Source: Myxococcales bacterium UBA1238 (GTDB taxonomy: Bacteria; Myxococcota_A; Bradymonadia; UBA7976; UBA1532). From it: a stretch of 10,850 bases of DNA. Made by a program: the position numbers and the translations under genes. Under the pieces are notes generated by a model, which saw only the letters and a list, made by a program, of their open reading frames with translations, did no database searches and was not told the origin of the DNA. The stretch is taken from positions 9,869 to 20,718 of the forward strand of contig DBWM01000009.1 in the NCBI GenBank assembly GCA_002309015.1, read 5' to 3'. Below are positions 1-6,027 of the stretch, piece after piece. Each line of letters begins with the position of its first letter. The first letter of the stretch is position 1.

Positions 1-744
1 TATGCGCAAATCCGAAGCGAGATGCAGCAGCTCTACGATATGGGCGTGCGCATCCTGTTTTTCTGCGGCGGAGAGACATTCCTTTGGAAAGACGGCGACA
101 AGAACATCCGCGATCTGGTGAGAGAAGCCAAAAAGATGGGATTCCTCATCGTCAATGTCGTCACCAACGGGACTTTTCCCATCGATTTGCCCGAAGCCGA
201 TTTGATCCTGCTCAGCCTGGACGGCGACAAGGAACGCCATAATGCCATTCGGGGCAACACCTACGATACCATTATGGAAAACATACGGAACGCGACGGCC
301 GACAACATCTGCCTGTATATGGCGATCAATCAGATCAACAAGGATGCGATCCGCGATGTCTGCCTCACGGCAAGGGATACAAAGAATATCCGCGCGGTTT
401 CGTTCAATTTCCACACGCCGTATCCGGATACGCGCCCATTGCTGCTCTCAAAGGAAGAAAAAGCAAAATGCTGTGATGTGATCCGGCAGATGATGAAAGA
501 AAAGGTCCCGGTTTTTAACCTGAAAAGCGCTTTCCCTTATCTGATCGACAACAGTTTCCCGACGCCCTGCCATCAATGCGTGGTGATTGAAAACGGCAAA
601 ATCTCCACATGTGGCCGCTGCATCGATGTACCGGGGCTTTGCAATGAATGCGGCTATTTCTTTGTGGCGGAATATACGCTGCTGTTCCGGGGAAATCTTA
701 AGGTGATTTTTGAGATGCTTCGCACGTATCTGCGCTATATTTAA
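1..744 (+). CDS. Radical SAM protein with three C-terminal CxxC pairs (5' partial)
   Basis: The reading frame is open from base 1, so the true start and the CX3CX2C cluster motif of the radical SAM core lie upstream of the window. The Met at base 22 is internal and is used here only for numbering. Visible core elements are the SAM-contacting GGE motif (FFCGGETF, residues 13-20), a VVTNGT strand (46-51) and the SLDGDKERHNAIRG segment (65-78) typical of PqqE/MoaA-like enzymes. The C-terminus has six cysteines at 183, 186, 197, 200, 207 and 210 (CX2CX10CX2CX6CX2C). This resembles a shortened SPASM/Twitch region and would suit one auxiliary iron-sulfur cluster. A hydrophobic-basic tail follows (CGYFFVAEYTLLFRG onward). 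The substrate cannot be told. It lies 11 bp before a second radical SAM gene, so the two are probably cotranscribed. The superfamily assignment is firm; the subfamily is not. Confidence 0.85.
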   Translation, partial: YAQIRSEMQQLYDMGVRILFFCGGETFLWKDGDKNIRDLVREAKKMGFLIVNVVTNGTFPIDLPEADLILLSLDGDKERHNAIRGNTYDTIMENIRNATADNICLYMAINQINKDAIRDVCLTARDTKNIRAVSFNFHTPYPDTRPLLLSKEEKAKCCDVIRQMMKEKVPVFNLKSAFPYLIDNSFPTPCHQCVVIENGKISTCGRCIDVPGLCNECGYFFVAEYTLLFRGNLKVIFEMLRTYLRYI

Positions 745-755
745 GGAATTTCCGT

Positions 756-2009
756 ATGAGCGTCATGACCGATCTGGCCAGAATGTGGCTCACCCGCTCG
801 ATGAAACCGTTCCTCTTTCGCAGCGAATACGATGCGCGCCTGTCGTTTTCGGACTGTGAAGGGCTCGGGCTGTATGTTCATATTCCTTTTTGCAAAAGTA
901 TTTGCAATTTTTGTCCTTACTGCAAGGTGAAATACGCCGGGGAGACCTGCGATCGGTACATCGATGCCCTGATTCGCGAGATCCATCTGGTGGGGAGCCA
1001 GCATGCGGGCAAAAAAACGGTGACCAGTCTGTATTTTGGCGGTGGGACGCCGGCGCTTGTGGCGGATCGCTTGCCCGAAATCATCGGCGCGATCGAAGCG
1101 CATTTTGTGATCACCGAGGGCATCGGTATCGAGCTTCATCCAACCAATGTGAAACCCGCGCTTTTGCAAAAGCTCAAAGAGGCCGGTGTCACCAAGATCA
1201 GCATCGGTATTCAGTCTTTTCGCTCCAAATATCAGCGCCTGCTGGGCAGATCCGGCGTCGACGTCCAGGAACTCCAAAATGCGCTCGCCCAGGTTCCTTT
1301 TGAAACCGTCTCGATGGACTTCATTTTTGCCCTGCCAGATCAGACGTTTGAGGACCTGAGGGCCGATCTCGACGATGCGTTTGCCTGTGGCGCGAATCAC
1401 GTGGCGATCTATCCGTTCATCGATTTCACGTTCACATCCAGCCCGGTGCGCGCGATGCCAAAGAAGCAAAAACGTGCGTTGCTGGATCGGATCACGCGCT
1501 ACTGCGAGCAAAAAGGATATATCCGGAATTCCATCTGGACCTTTGCAAAGTCTCAGGATGCCCGTTATTCATCCATGACCCGCGATAACTTCCTCGGCTT
1601 TGGGTGCTCCGCGACGACGCTGTTGAAAGATCAGTTTAAAATCAATACTTTTTCTGTGGATGCCTATATCGCGCGCATCCAGGCGAACAGATTGCCCACA
1701 TCCCTGACGCTCCGGTTTACCCTGCGTCAGCGGATGATTTATTATCTCTTTTGGACCGCCTACAGTACGCAGGTCGATCCCGCCGCGTTTGAGCGATTCT
1801 TCGGCGTTCCTCTCAAAAAAATGTATGGTTTCGAGTTTCTGCTGGCCAGGCTTTTGGGGTTTGCGACGTATGAGCAGGGCTTGTACCGCATGACGCCGAA
1901 AGGGGCGTTCTATTATCACCATTACGAAAACGACTACACGCTGGCCTATATCGATAAGATGTGGGGCATCATGCGAAAAGAAGCGTTCCCCAAAGAAATC
2001 CGGCTGTAG
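756..2009 (+). CDS. HemN-like radical SAM protein (coproporphyrinogen oxidase-like family)
   Basis: This is a complete 417-residue protein. The ATG is preceded by AAGGAA (743-748), which overlaps the stop of the upstream gene, so translational coupling is likely. The radical SAM motif is in YVHIPFCKSICNFCPYCK (40-57), with cysteines 46, 50, 53 and 56. GGGTP (95-99) is the SAM-binding glycine motif, GIQSF is at 151-155 and SMDFIFALPDQT at 186-197. The pattern IPFC, GGGTP, G(V/I)QSF, D(L/F)IF.LP.QT is the hallmark of the HemN/HemW/HutW family. The fourth cysteine is spaced CX2C, whereas HemN itself has CXC. RDNFLGFGCSAT (276-287) matches the family's later glycine-rich segment, and the C-terminal 100 residues resemble a HemN C-terminal helical region. 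Family members include anaerobic coproporphyrinogen oxidase, the heme chaperone HemW and anaerobic heme-degrading enzymes. Nothing here decides between these and a different substrate. Confidence 0.88.
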   Translation: MSVMTDLARMWLTRSMKPFLFRSEYDARLSFSDCEGLGLYVHIPFCKSICNFCPYCKVKYAGETCDRYIDALIREIHLVGSQHAGKKTVTSLYFGGGTPALVADRLPEIIGAIEAHFVITEGIGIELHPTNVKPALLQKLKEAGVTKISIGIQSFRSKYQRLLGRSGVDVQELQNALAQVPFETVSMDFIFALPDQTFEDLRADLDDAFACGANHVAIYPFIDFTFTSSPVRAMPKKQKRALLDRITRYCEQKGYIRNSIWTFAKSQDARYSSMTRDNFLGFGCSATTLLKDQFKINTFSVDAYIARIQANRLPTSLTLRFTLRQRMIYYLFWTAYSTQVDPAAFERFFGVPLKKMYGFEFLLARLLGFATYEQGLYRMTPKGAFYYHHYENDYTLAYIDKMWGIMRKEAFPKEIRL

Positions 2010-2092
2010 GCTGTGAGACTGCGCACGGGCCAAATCGAAGAAACGATGGCAAAATGCGTTGCTCATCCGATCGCGGGCCTGACTCTTACCCG
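2010..2092. other. Convergent intergenic gap
   Basis: These 83 bp separate the HemN-like gene from the tail-to-tail DUF6273 lipoprotein gene. I see no gene and no convincing hairpin plus T-tract, so how the two converging transcripts end is not visible. Confidence 0.5.
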
Positions 2093-3037
2093 TCACTTCC
2101 CCCCTGATAAAAGGATGGGTGTCCAATATCGGGCATAGCCATCGTCGCCCGCGCCGCTGCTGGCATCTGGGGTGGCCGCATCGACGGAATACCGAACCCA
2201 CATCGCGGGGCGCACACCGGTGTTTTCGGAGATGACATAGTAGCCATCCAGATCGACAACGCCGTCTCCTTCAATGCCCACAGCATCACTGCATAAACCA
2301 TTTTCGACGATCTCACCGCCGCCCGGCGAGCGGAGCCACCATTGTGGGTTTACATCCATATCCAGATCATTTGCATACGGTGTCGCAAAGGCTTTGCGCT
2401 CATCATTGGGGAATCTGGCATCGCTCTTAAAATATTTGCCGCTGTTCGGCACATGGGGATCCTTATGCCAGACATCCGCAAGAGATAGCAAAAAGACCTT
2501 ATCATTCGTTGCACGACCGCCCGGTGCTCCCGTGAGCTCGTTATCGGGGTTCTCCAGATGCGTCGTCAGAATGCAGTCCTTTTCGCTCGCCGTAAAAGCG
2601 ATGTTCATAAATTCGCCATTCAGCCAGGCGCGAAGCGAGCAGACTTCCCATGAGCTGACCGCTTCATCATCGTCATACGGTTGCGCATCGATGACATATT
2701 TCGACAAGAGAAGCGCGGCATGCCTTGTGTCATCCACTTCGAGCACGAGCCAGATCAGGGGATCTTTGAAGGGACATTCTGAAGCTGGCCAAAAATGTCG
2801 CAGTCCATCCGGAGAAGGCGGTTCTACAAAAGACTGAGGATAGCGGCCGAGTATCACCTCATCGCCTTTTTTGGGCTCAGCGGTAAGACGCAAAGATTTC
2901 ATAAAATCTCCAGCAAATATTTGGGCAGCGGGGGCGGCGACATCGGGTTTGACCACATCCTTATTTTGGCAGGCAGGCAAGGCGGCGCAGAGGCCCAGGA
3001 AAGCATTCGTCAAAATGGGAAGGCGCAAACTTTTCAT
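2093..3037 (-). CDS. DUF6273-type lipoprotein with nested internal start
   Basis: The protein has 314 residues from the ATG at 3037; a TTG one codon upstream is also possible. Residues 1-23 form a lipoprotein signal with lipobox LPAC (20-23), so the mature protein should be lipid-anchored. A DUF6273-like domain runs from about 58 to 282: GDEVILGRYPQ (58-68), LLLSKYVIDAQPYD (109-122), SLRAWLN (134-140), KVFLLSLAD (180-188), WWLRSPGG (233-240) and GVRPAMWV (274-281). A 33-residue tail follows. The domain is known from bacterial genomes but has no established activity. Oddly, residues 46-51 repeat the N-terminal MKSLRL exactly, and the DNA there carries a strong Shine-Dalgarno (GGAG at 2911-2908) just before an in-frame ATG at 2902. 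The annotated ATG at 3037 has no clear ribosome site. Translation from 2902 would give a 269-residue form without a signal peptide. It lies 33 bp downstream of a paralogue in the same operon. Confidence 0.85.
   Translation of the reverse strand: MKSLRLPILTNAFLGLCAALPACQNKDVVKPDVAAPAAQIFAGDFMKSLRLTAEPKKGDEVILGRYPQSFVEPPSPDGLRHFWPASECPFKDPLIWLVLEVDDTRHAALLLSKYVIDAQPYDDDEAVSSWEVCSLRAWLNGEFMNIAFTASEKDCILTTHLENPDNELTGAPGGRATNDKVFLLSLADVWHKDPHVPNSGKYFKSDARFPNDERKAFATPYANDLDMDVNPQWWLRSPGGGEIVENGLCSDAVGIEGDGVVDLDGYYVISENTGVRPAMWVRYSVDAATPDASSGAGDDGYARYWTPILLSGGK
2900..2911 (-). promoter_or_regulatory. Internal Shine-Dalgarno and ATG inside the DUF6273 lipoprotein gene
   Basis: Read on the - strand this is GGAGATTTTATG, followed by AAATCTTTGCG. 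The 12 bases match the ribosome site and start codon of the upstream paralogue (around 3892-3881). It is in frame with the longer ORF, 135 bp after its ATG. It could be the ancestral start or a second active start that gives a leaderless protein. Confidence 0.45.
2958..3006 (-). repeat. Duplicated lipoprotein-leader DNA, copy 1
   Basis: These 49 bp differ at one base from 3804-3852. They encode the signal peptide h-region, the lipobox and the first mature residues (roughly NAFLGLCAALPACQNKD). The domains that follow are far more diverged, so the leader was probably copied or homogenised separately. Confidence 0.85.
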
Positions 3038-3070
3038 CAAATTTCAAGCTGTGGCTGCCCCCGCCTCAAA

Positions 3071-3883
3071 TCAGAACTGAACCCACAGGGCGGGGCGCAC
3101 GCCGACGTCACTTTCGACCACGACGCCACCGGGGCTGACTTCGAAGGAGTCGGGGCATTCGCCTTTCACTTTTTCGCTGCCGGCAAGGCGTTTGATCATC
3201 TTACAGCTGACGAGCGCAGCACCTTCTGCATCATCAAAGCAAGTCGTCCGAAGCCACCAGCCTGCATAGGAATGGCCAGATTCAGAACCGTATGCATGTA
3301 CCCCCTGTTGAATGGCATAGCTTGTGGCCTCTGTCCTCACGCCCTCATCGTCTGGAAAATAACGGTTGGCTTCAACGACGCTGAGCAGGAAGATCTTATC
3401 GGTCGTCGCATCGCCCTGAGGCGTGCTGTATTTCGGATTGGGATCGGCCGGGACGCTGGATGCGACGATTTTGGCTGCTTCTTCGGCTGTAAAGGCGGCG
3501 TTGATGAAATTTGCGCCCGCATAATCGTTGCCGACCGCATTGTGGGAAGCATCATAACCGTTGAGCCACGAGCGGATCGTGCTCTTTTCCCAGTTGCTGG
3601 CCGTCCTGGTCGCGTTGTAAGGCTGAGCATCGAGCACTTTTTCGCTGAGGATGAGGTATTGGCCTTTGTCGTTTTTATCGAGCACGCGCCAGGCGATCGG
3701 CTCTTTGCCGTTTGTGGCGTCGCCATCCTGCTCGTAGTGACCAAAGGTGAGGGTATCGCCAACGGCATAGGCCGCGGGTGCGGCGACTTCGGATTTGACC
3801 GTATCCTTATTTTGGCAGGCGGGCAAGGCGGCGCAGAGGCCCAGGAAAGCATGCGTTAAAGAGGGAAGTTGCAAATTTTTCAT
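3071..3883 (-). CDS. DUF6273-type lipoprotein
   Basis: This is a 270-residue protein. The ATG (3883-3881) has a strong Shine-Dalgarno, AGGAG (3893-3889). Residues 1-23 are a lipoprotein signal with lipobox LPAC (20-23). After a short Ala/Pro/Lys linker the DUF6273-like domain runs from about 41 to 270: VGDTLTFGHYEQDG (41-54), PIAWRVLD (62-69), YLILSEKVLDAQPYN (76-90), TIRSWLNG (102-109), FINAAFTAEE (126-135), DKIFLLSVVEA (162-172), WWLRT (209-213) and GVRPALWV (261-268). The alternating conserved strands and the WWLR...GVRPALW ending recall the formylglycine-generating-enzyme/C-type-lectin type of fold, but that is an inference. It is first in a two-gene operon, and its product is probably an exported envelope protein of unknown function. 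Confidence 0.88.
   Translation of the reverse strand: MKNLQLPSLTHAFLGLCAALPACQNKDTVKSEVAAPAAYAVGDTLTFGHYEQDGDATNGKEPIAWRVLDKNDKGQYLILSEKVLDAQPYNATRTASNWEKSTIRSWLNGYDASHNAVGNDYAGANFINAAFTAEEAAKIVASSVPADPNPKYSTPQGDATTDKIFLLSVVEANRYFPDDEGVRTEATSYAIQQGVHAYGSESGHSYAGWWLRTTCFDDAEGAALVSCKMIKRLAGSEKVKGECPDSFEVSPGGVVVESDVGVRPALWVQF
3804..3852 (-). repeat. Duplicated lipoprotein-leader DNA, copy 2
   Basis: This is the partner of 2958-3006, with 48 of 49 bases identical at an offset of 846 bp. It covers the signal peptide h-region and lipobox of the upstream DUF6273 lipoprotein. Confidence 0.85.
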
Positions 3884-3907
3884 AAAATCTCCTGAAAAAT
3901 AGGGGAG

Positions 3908-3976
3908 TTACCCGAGTCCTGCTCCAGAAGGACTCCGAATCTGCTTTTGAGCAAGAGGGTCACTTTCTCGCTCCAT
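3908..3976 (-). CDS. Possible 22-residue leader ORF upstream of the DUF6273 operon
   Basis: On the - strand an ATG at 3976 follows AGGAG (3987-3983) at good spacing. It opens a 22-codon ORF (MERESDPLAQKQIRSPSGAG, then LG and a stop). The stop is 24 bp before the ATG of the first DUF6273 lipoprotein. Its second half coincides with the 3914-3935 hairpin. It may be a leader peptide whose translation affects the downstream gene, or a chance ORF; there is no homology evidence. Confidence 0.25.
   Translation of the reverse strand: MERESDPLAQKQIRSPSGAGLG
3914..3935 (-). other. Hairpin in the 5' UTR of the DUF6273 operon
   Basis: This is a 7-bp perfect inverted repeat (GAGTCCT/AGGACTC) with an 8-base loop, about 30 bp upstream of the ATG at 3883. 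No T-tract follows it directly. It lies inside the possible leader ORF, so it could be a translation-sensitive structure, or chance. Confidence 0.35.
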
Positions 3977-4052
3977 CACCGGCTCCTTTGGGGATTTGGG
4001 GGTGACCTGCTGTCCCCCATGCGCCGCAGGAAGCTCATCAAAAACGCCCTCG

Positions 4053-4081
4053 ACGATACTTGAGGAGGTTTATTCATGCAA
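4053..4081 (-). promoter_or_regulatory. Candidate sigma70-type promoter for the DUF6273 lipoprotein operon
   Basis: On the - strand TTGCAT (4081-4076) and TATCGT (4058-4053) are spaced by 17 bp. Transcription would start near 4046, giving a leader of about 160 nt before the ATG at 3883. This is a consensus match only. Confidence 0.35.
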
Positions 4082-4114
4082 TCTGCATTTTTTGGGGAGG
4101 GGTGATTGGGGCCC

Positions 4115-4142
4115 TTGCATTTCATCGTCATCGCGGTATCAT
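4115..4142 (+). promoter_or_regulatory. Candidate promoter of the two-domain DUF6273 gene
   Basis: TTGCAT (4115-4120), a 16-bp spacer and TATCAT (4137-4142). The same TATCAT with similar flanking bases recurs upstream of the first BspA gene (5958-5963), again with a TTG-type -35 and 17-bp spacing. That recurrence supports a real shared promoter. Confidence 0.5.
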
Positions 4143-4155
4143 ACCCAAAATAACA

Positions 4156-4179
4156 CGTATGCGTCCTTTGGGCGCATCG
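4156..4179 (+). other. Conserved 5'-UTR hairpin, copy 1
   Basis: The stem ATGCGTCC/GGGCGCAT (8 bp, one G-U pair) has a TTT loop at 4167-4169. Two further G-C pairs extend it past a bulged T. It falls within about 10 nt of the predicted transcription start and ends 9 nt before the GGAG ribosome site (4189-4192). A longer version precedes the first BspA gene, and every sequence difference in the shared stem keeps pairing. Confidence 0.55.
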
Positions 4180-4198
4180 AAACCCGTCGGAGAGATTG

Positions 4199-5791
4199 AT
4201 GTCGTCTGCCAAAGAGTCTTGTAGTGCCGTATTTCGGGGACAGCGTGTCGTTCAGGGAAGCATCGTGACGTTCGGCCAATACCCGCAGGCCAACGAAACG
4301 CCCGAACCTGTCGAGTGGATCGTGCTCGACGTCGTGCCCAAATCGGAGAATGAGGAGGGTCGGATCCTGCTGCTCAGCAAGTACGTGCTCGATGCCATGT
4401 CTTATCATGAGGAAGACGTATGCACCATGACGTGGGAAGACTGTACTCTGCGCGAGTGGCTCAACGATGATTTCATGAACGAAGCCTTCTCCTCCAGCGA
4501 AAAATCGCAGATCCTCAATACGCATCTCGAGAACTCCGGCAACCCGTATACAGACGATGACGATGGCAATGATACGGATGATTATGTCTTTTTGCTCTCG
4601 CTTGCGGATGCCCTGAGCAAAACAGACGAGCTGGAGGGGAGCGGTCGGTATTTCTCCAGTGATGCGGAACGAAAGGCCGAAACCACGGCGCATGCCATCG
4701 ACGAGGGTGTTTTCGACATTGCGGGCGAGGCACCGTCACCTTTCTGGTGGCTGCGAACGCCGAGCGGTGGTGATGGTGCTGCGTACGTCGACAACGAGGG
4801 CCATGTTGTTTGCGATGGCGAATTCAGCGATTGTTGCATGTTCGGCGTCCGGCCTGCCTTATGGGTGCGTGCGGATTCGCCTGACGTCGTTCCATCTGCC
4901 AACAATGGCGTTGAGCGACTTGTGGCAGCTCCCGTAGTCGAGCCACCTGCAGCCGTCGATGCCGCCGCCGATGTCGATGCGTCTTGTGGCGGTGCCGTCT
5001 TTCGGGGAAGGAGCGTCGGCAGGGGAAGCATCGTGACGTTCGGCCAATACCCGCAGACTTTCGATCCGCCAGAGCATATCAAGCGACTGCGCCGTTTGTG
5101 TGAACAGAGCGAAATCCATGTCACGCCCAGGCCCATCGAATGGATCGTACTCGATATCGTACCCTGGACGGGGGATGCGGAAGGTCGAATCCTGCTGCTC
5201 AGCAAATATTTGCTCGATGCAAAACCGTATGATACGAGCCACAAGAAGGATTCATATGACAATTTTATCTATCCCACTTGGGCAGAAAGCGACATTCGTA
5301 AGTGGCTGAACGACACGAGCAGTTCGGGGTTCCTGAGCCCGGTGTATTTTACCGCGCAGGATCAGTCCCTCATCGTTGAGGTGACGAACGAAACATCGGA
5401 TTATGTCGACGAAGAACATAGCCTCTTCATTGAGGGAGGGGAGGACACAAAAGACAAGGTGTTCCTGTTGGACCGCAGGGACGCCGATAATATGGCGTAT
5501 TTTAAGAATACCCCGGCGCTCGTAGCAAAAGGGACGATATATGCCATCGCCAGGGGTCTTTACATCGATGATAAAGCCATGAAAAAAATGGATGCTCTGT
5601 GTACAGAGGTTCCAGATTCATCCTATTGGTGGCTTCGATCGGCAAAAAGCAACTTTGGGGCGCCAATGCCTTTAGCCTCGTGCGTCTCCCAAAGCGGTTA
5701 TCTCACCGGCGGCACCGTTAGATCAAAGTACGGCATTCGTCCCGCCTTGTGGGTGCGTGCGGATGAGGACTCTGTAGAGAAAGGCCTTTGA
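4199..5791 (+). CDS. Two-domain DUF6273 protein without signal peptide
   Basis: The protein has 530 residues from the ATG at 4199, with GGAGA at 4189-4193. An in-frame TTG one codon earlier is a less likely start. There are two tandem DUF6273-like domains. Domain 1 (about 20-226) has GSIVTFGQYPQ (20-30), EWIVLDVVP (39-47), ILLLSKYVLDA (56-66), TLREWLND (83-90), WWLRTPSGG (183-191) and GVRPALWVRAD (216-226). Domain 2 (about 276-522) has GSIVTFGQYPQ (276-286), EWIVLDIVP (314-322), ILLLSKYLLDA (331-341), DIRKWLND (365-372), WWLRS (477-481) and GIRPALWVRAD (512-522). A Pro/Ala/Val linker separates them (about 227-265). No signal peptide, lipobox or membrane segment is visible, unlike its divergent neighbours, so it is either cytoplasmic or has lost its leader. 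SC.AVFRG occurs both at the N-terminus and just before domain 2, which suggests tandem duplication of the whole unit. Function unknown. Confidence 0.88.
   Translation: MSSAKESCSAVFRGQRVVQGSIVTFGQYPQANETPEPVEWIVLDVVPKSENEEGRILLLSKYVLDAMSYHEEDVCTMTWEDCTLREWLNDDFMNEAFSSSEKSQILNTHLENSGNPYTDDDDGNDTDDYVFLLSLADALSKTDELEGSGRYFSSDAERKAETTAHAIDEGVFDIAGEAPSPFWWLRTPSGGDGAAYVDNEGHVVCDGEFSDCCMFGVRPALWVRADSPDVVPSANNGVERLVAAPVVEPPAAVDAAADVDASCGGAVFRGRSVGRGSIVTFGQYPQTFDPPEHIKRLRRLCEQSEIHVTPRPIEWIVLDIVPWTGDAEGRILLLSKYLLDAKPYDTSHKKDSYDNFIYPTWAESDIRKWLNDTSSSGFLSPVYFTAQDQSLIVEVTNETSDYVDEEHSLFIEGGEDTKDKVFLLDRRDADNMAYFKNTPALVAKGTIYAIARGLYIDDKAMKKMDALCTEVPDSSYWWLRSAKSNFGAPMPLASCVSQSGYLTGGTVRSKYGIRPALWVRADEDSVEKGL
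4255..4288 (+). repeat. 34-bp intragenic direct repeat, copy 1
   Basis: Identical to 5023-5056 at an offset of 768 bp (256 codons). It encodes the GSIVTFGQYPQ strand that opens each DUF6273 domain. Exact identity amid diverged flanks points to recent copying or gene conversion. Confidence 0.85.
5023..5056 (+). repeat. 34-bp intragenic direct repeat, copy 2
   Basis: Partner of 4255-4288, at the start of the second DUF6273 domain. Confidence 0.85.
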
Positions 5792-5901
5792 TTTCACCTG
5801 GTTATAGTCTTTGATGGAATACCAGATGATCGGGATTTACCCATCAGTGTAAGGATTTCCAGATTTGGTCTCCTTCGCCTGTGCACCGCCCGCATGTCCG
5901 A

Positions 5902-5918
5902 TATCGCACGAGGCGATA
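5902..5918 (+). other. Small inverted repeat
   Basis: TATCGC/GCGATA with a 5-base loop, without a T-tract. It lies in the 236-bp gap between the two-domain DUF6273 gene and the first BspA gene, upstream of the predicted promoter. It could be an operator-like site or chance. No gene or clear terminator is visible in the rest of the gap before 5935. Confidence 0.25.
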
Positions 5919-5934
5919 ATGTGAGGGAAGATGC

Positions 5935-5963
5935 TTGGCGTTGTCCGGTCATTGTTGTATCAT
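5935..5963 (+). promoter_or_regulatory. Candidate promoter of the first BspA lipoprotein gene
   Basis: TTGGCG (5935-5940), a 17-bp spacer and TATCAT (5958-5963). The TATCAT and the C/T-AAAAT bases after it match the promoter region of the two-domain DUF6273 gene, although the encoded proteins are unrelated. Confidence 0.5.
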
Positions 5964-5971
5964 GCCTAAAA

Positions 5972-6006
5972 TTTCGCGGATGTGCCCTTTGGGTGCATCC
6001 GCGAAA
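5972..6006 (+). other. Conserved 5'-UTR hairpin, copy 2
   Basis: A 16-bp uninterrupted stem (TTTCGCGGATGTGCCC with GGGTGCATCCGCGAAA, two G-U pairs) has a TTT loop at 5988-5990. It starts at about the predicted +1 and ends 11 nt before GGAGG (6018-6022). No T-tract follows it on this strand, so it is not a standard terminator. It is more likely a 5'-end stabiliser, a protein-binding element or an attenuation element. It is homologous to the hairpin at 4156-4179. Confidence 0.6.
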
Positions 6007-6027
6007 CCTGACCTTTCGGAGGGATTG

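Noticed and set aside
741..1511. 256-codon ORF on the - strand opposite the HemN-like gene
   Set aside because: It is antisense to a gene with clear radical SAM motifs, its product has no recognisable domain, and no ribosome site supports it.
2795..3859. 354-codon + strand ORF spanning both DUF6273 lipoprotein genes
   Set aside because: It is antisense to two genes with clear signal peptides and domain motifs. Its internal repeat is just the complement of the duplicated leader.
4076..4105. Nine-codon + strand ORF with a strong Shine-Dalgarno (4062-4068)
   Set aside because: It is very short, lies upstream of the predicted promoter of the downstream gene and overlaps the candidate promoter of the opposite strand. 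There is no evidence that it is transcribed.
3976..4212. 78-codon - strand ORF in the divergent region
   Set aside because: It overlaps the conserved promoter and 5'-UTR hairpin of the + strand gene and the start of that gene. Its sequence has no recognisable features.
2093..5791. Diversity-generating retroelement with DUF6273 proteins as variable targets
   Set aside because: No reverse transcriptase, template repeat or adenine-biased variation is present in the window; only a general resemblance of the WWLR...GVRPALW ending to C-type-lectin folds suggested it.
5935..6027. N-terminal extension of BspA gene 1 from a TTG at 5935
   Set aside because: It would translate the promoter and hairpin and bury the signal peptide. 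The ATG at 6028 has an excellent ribosome site.
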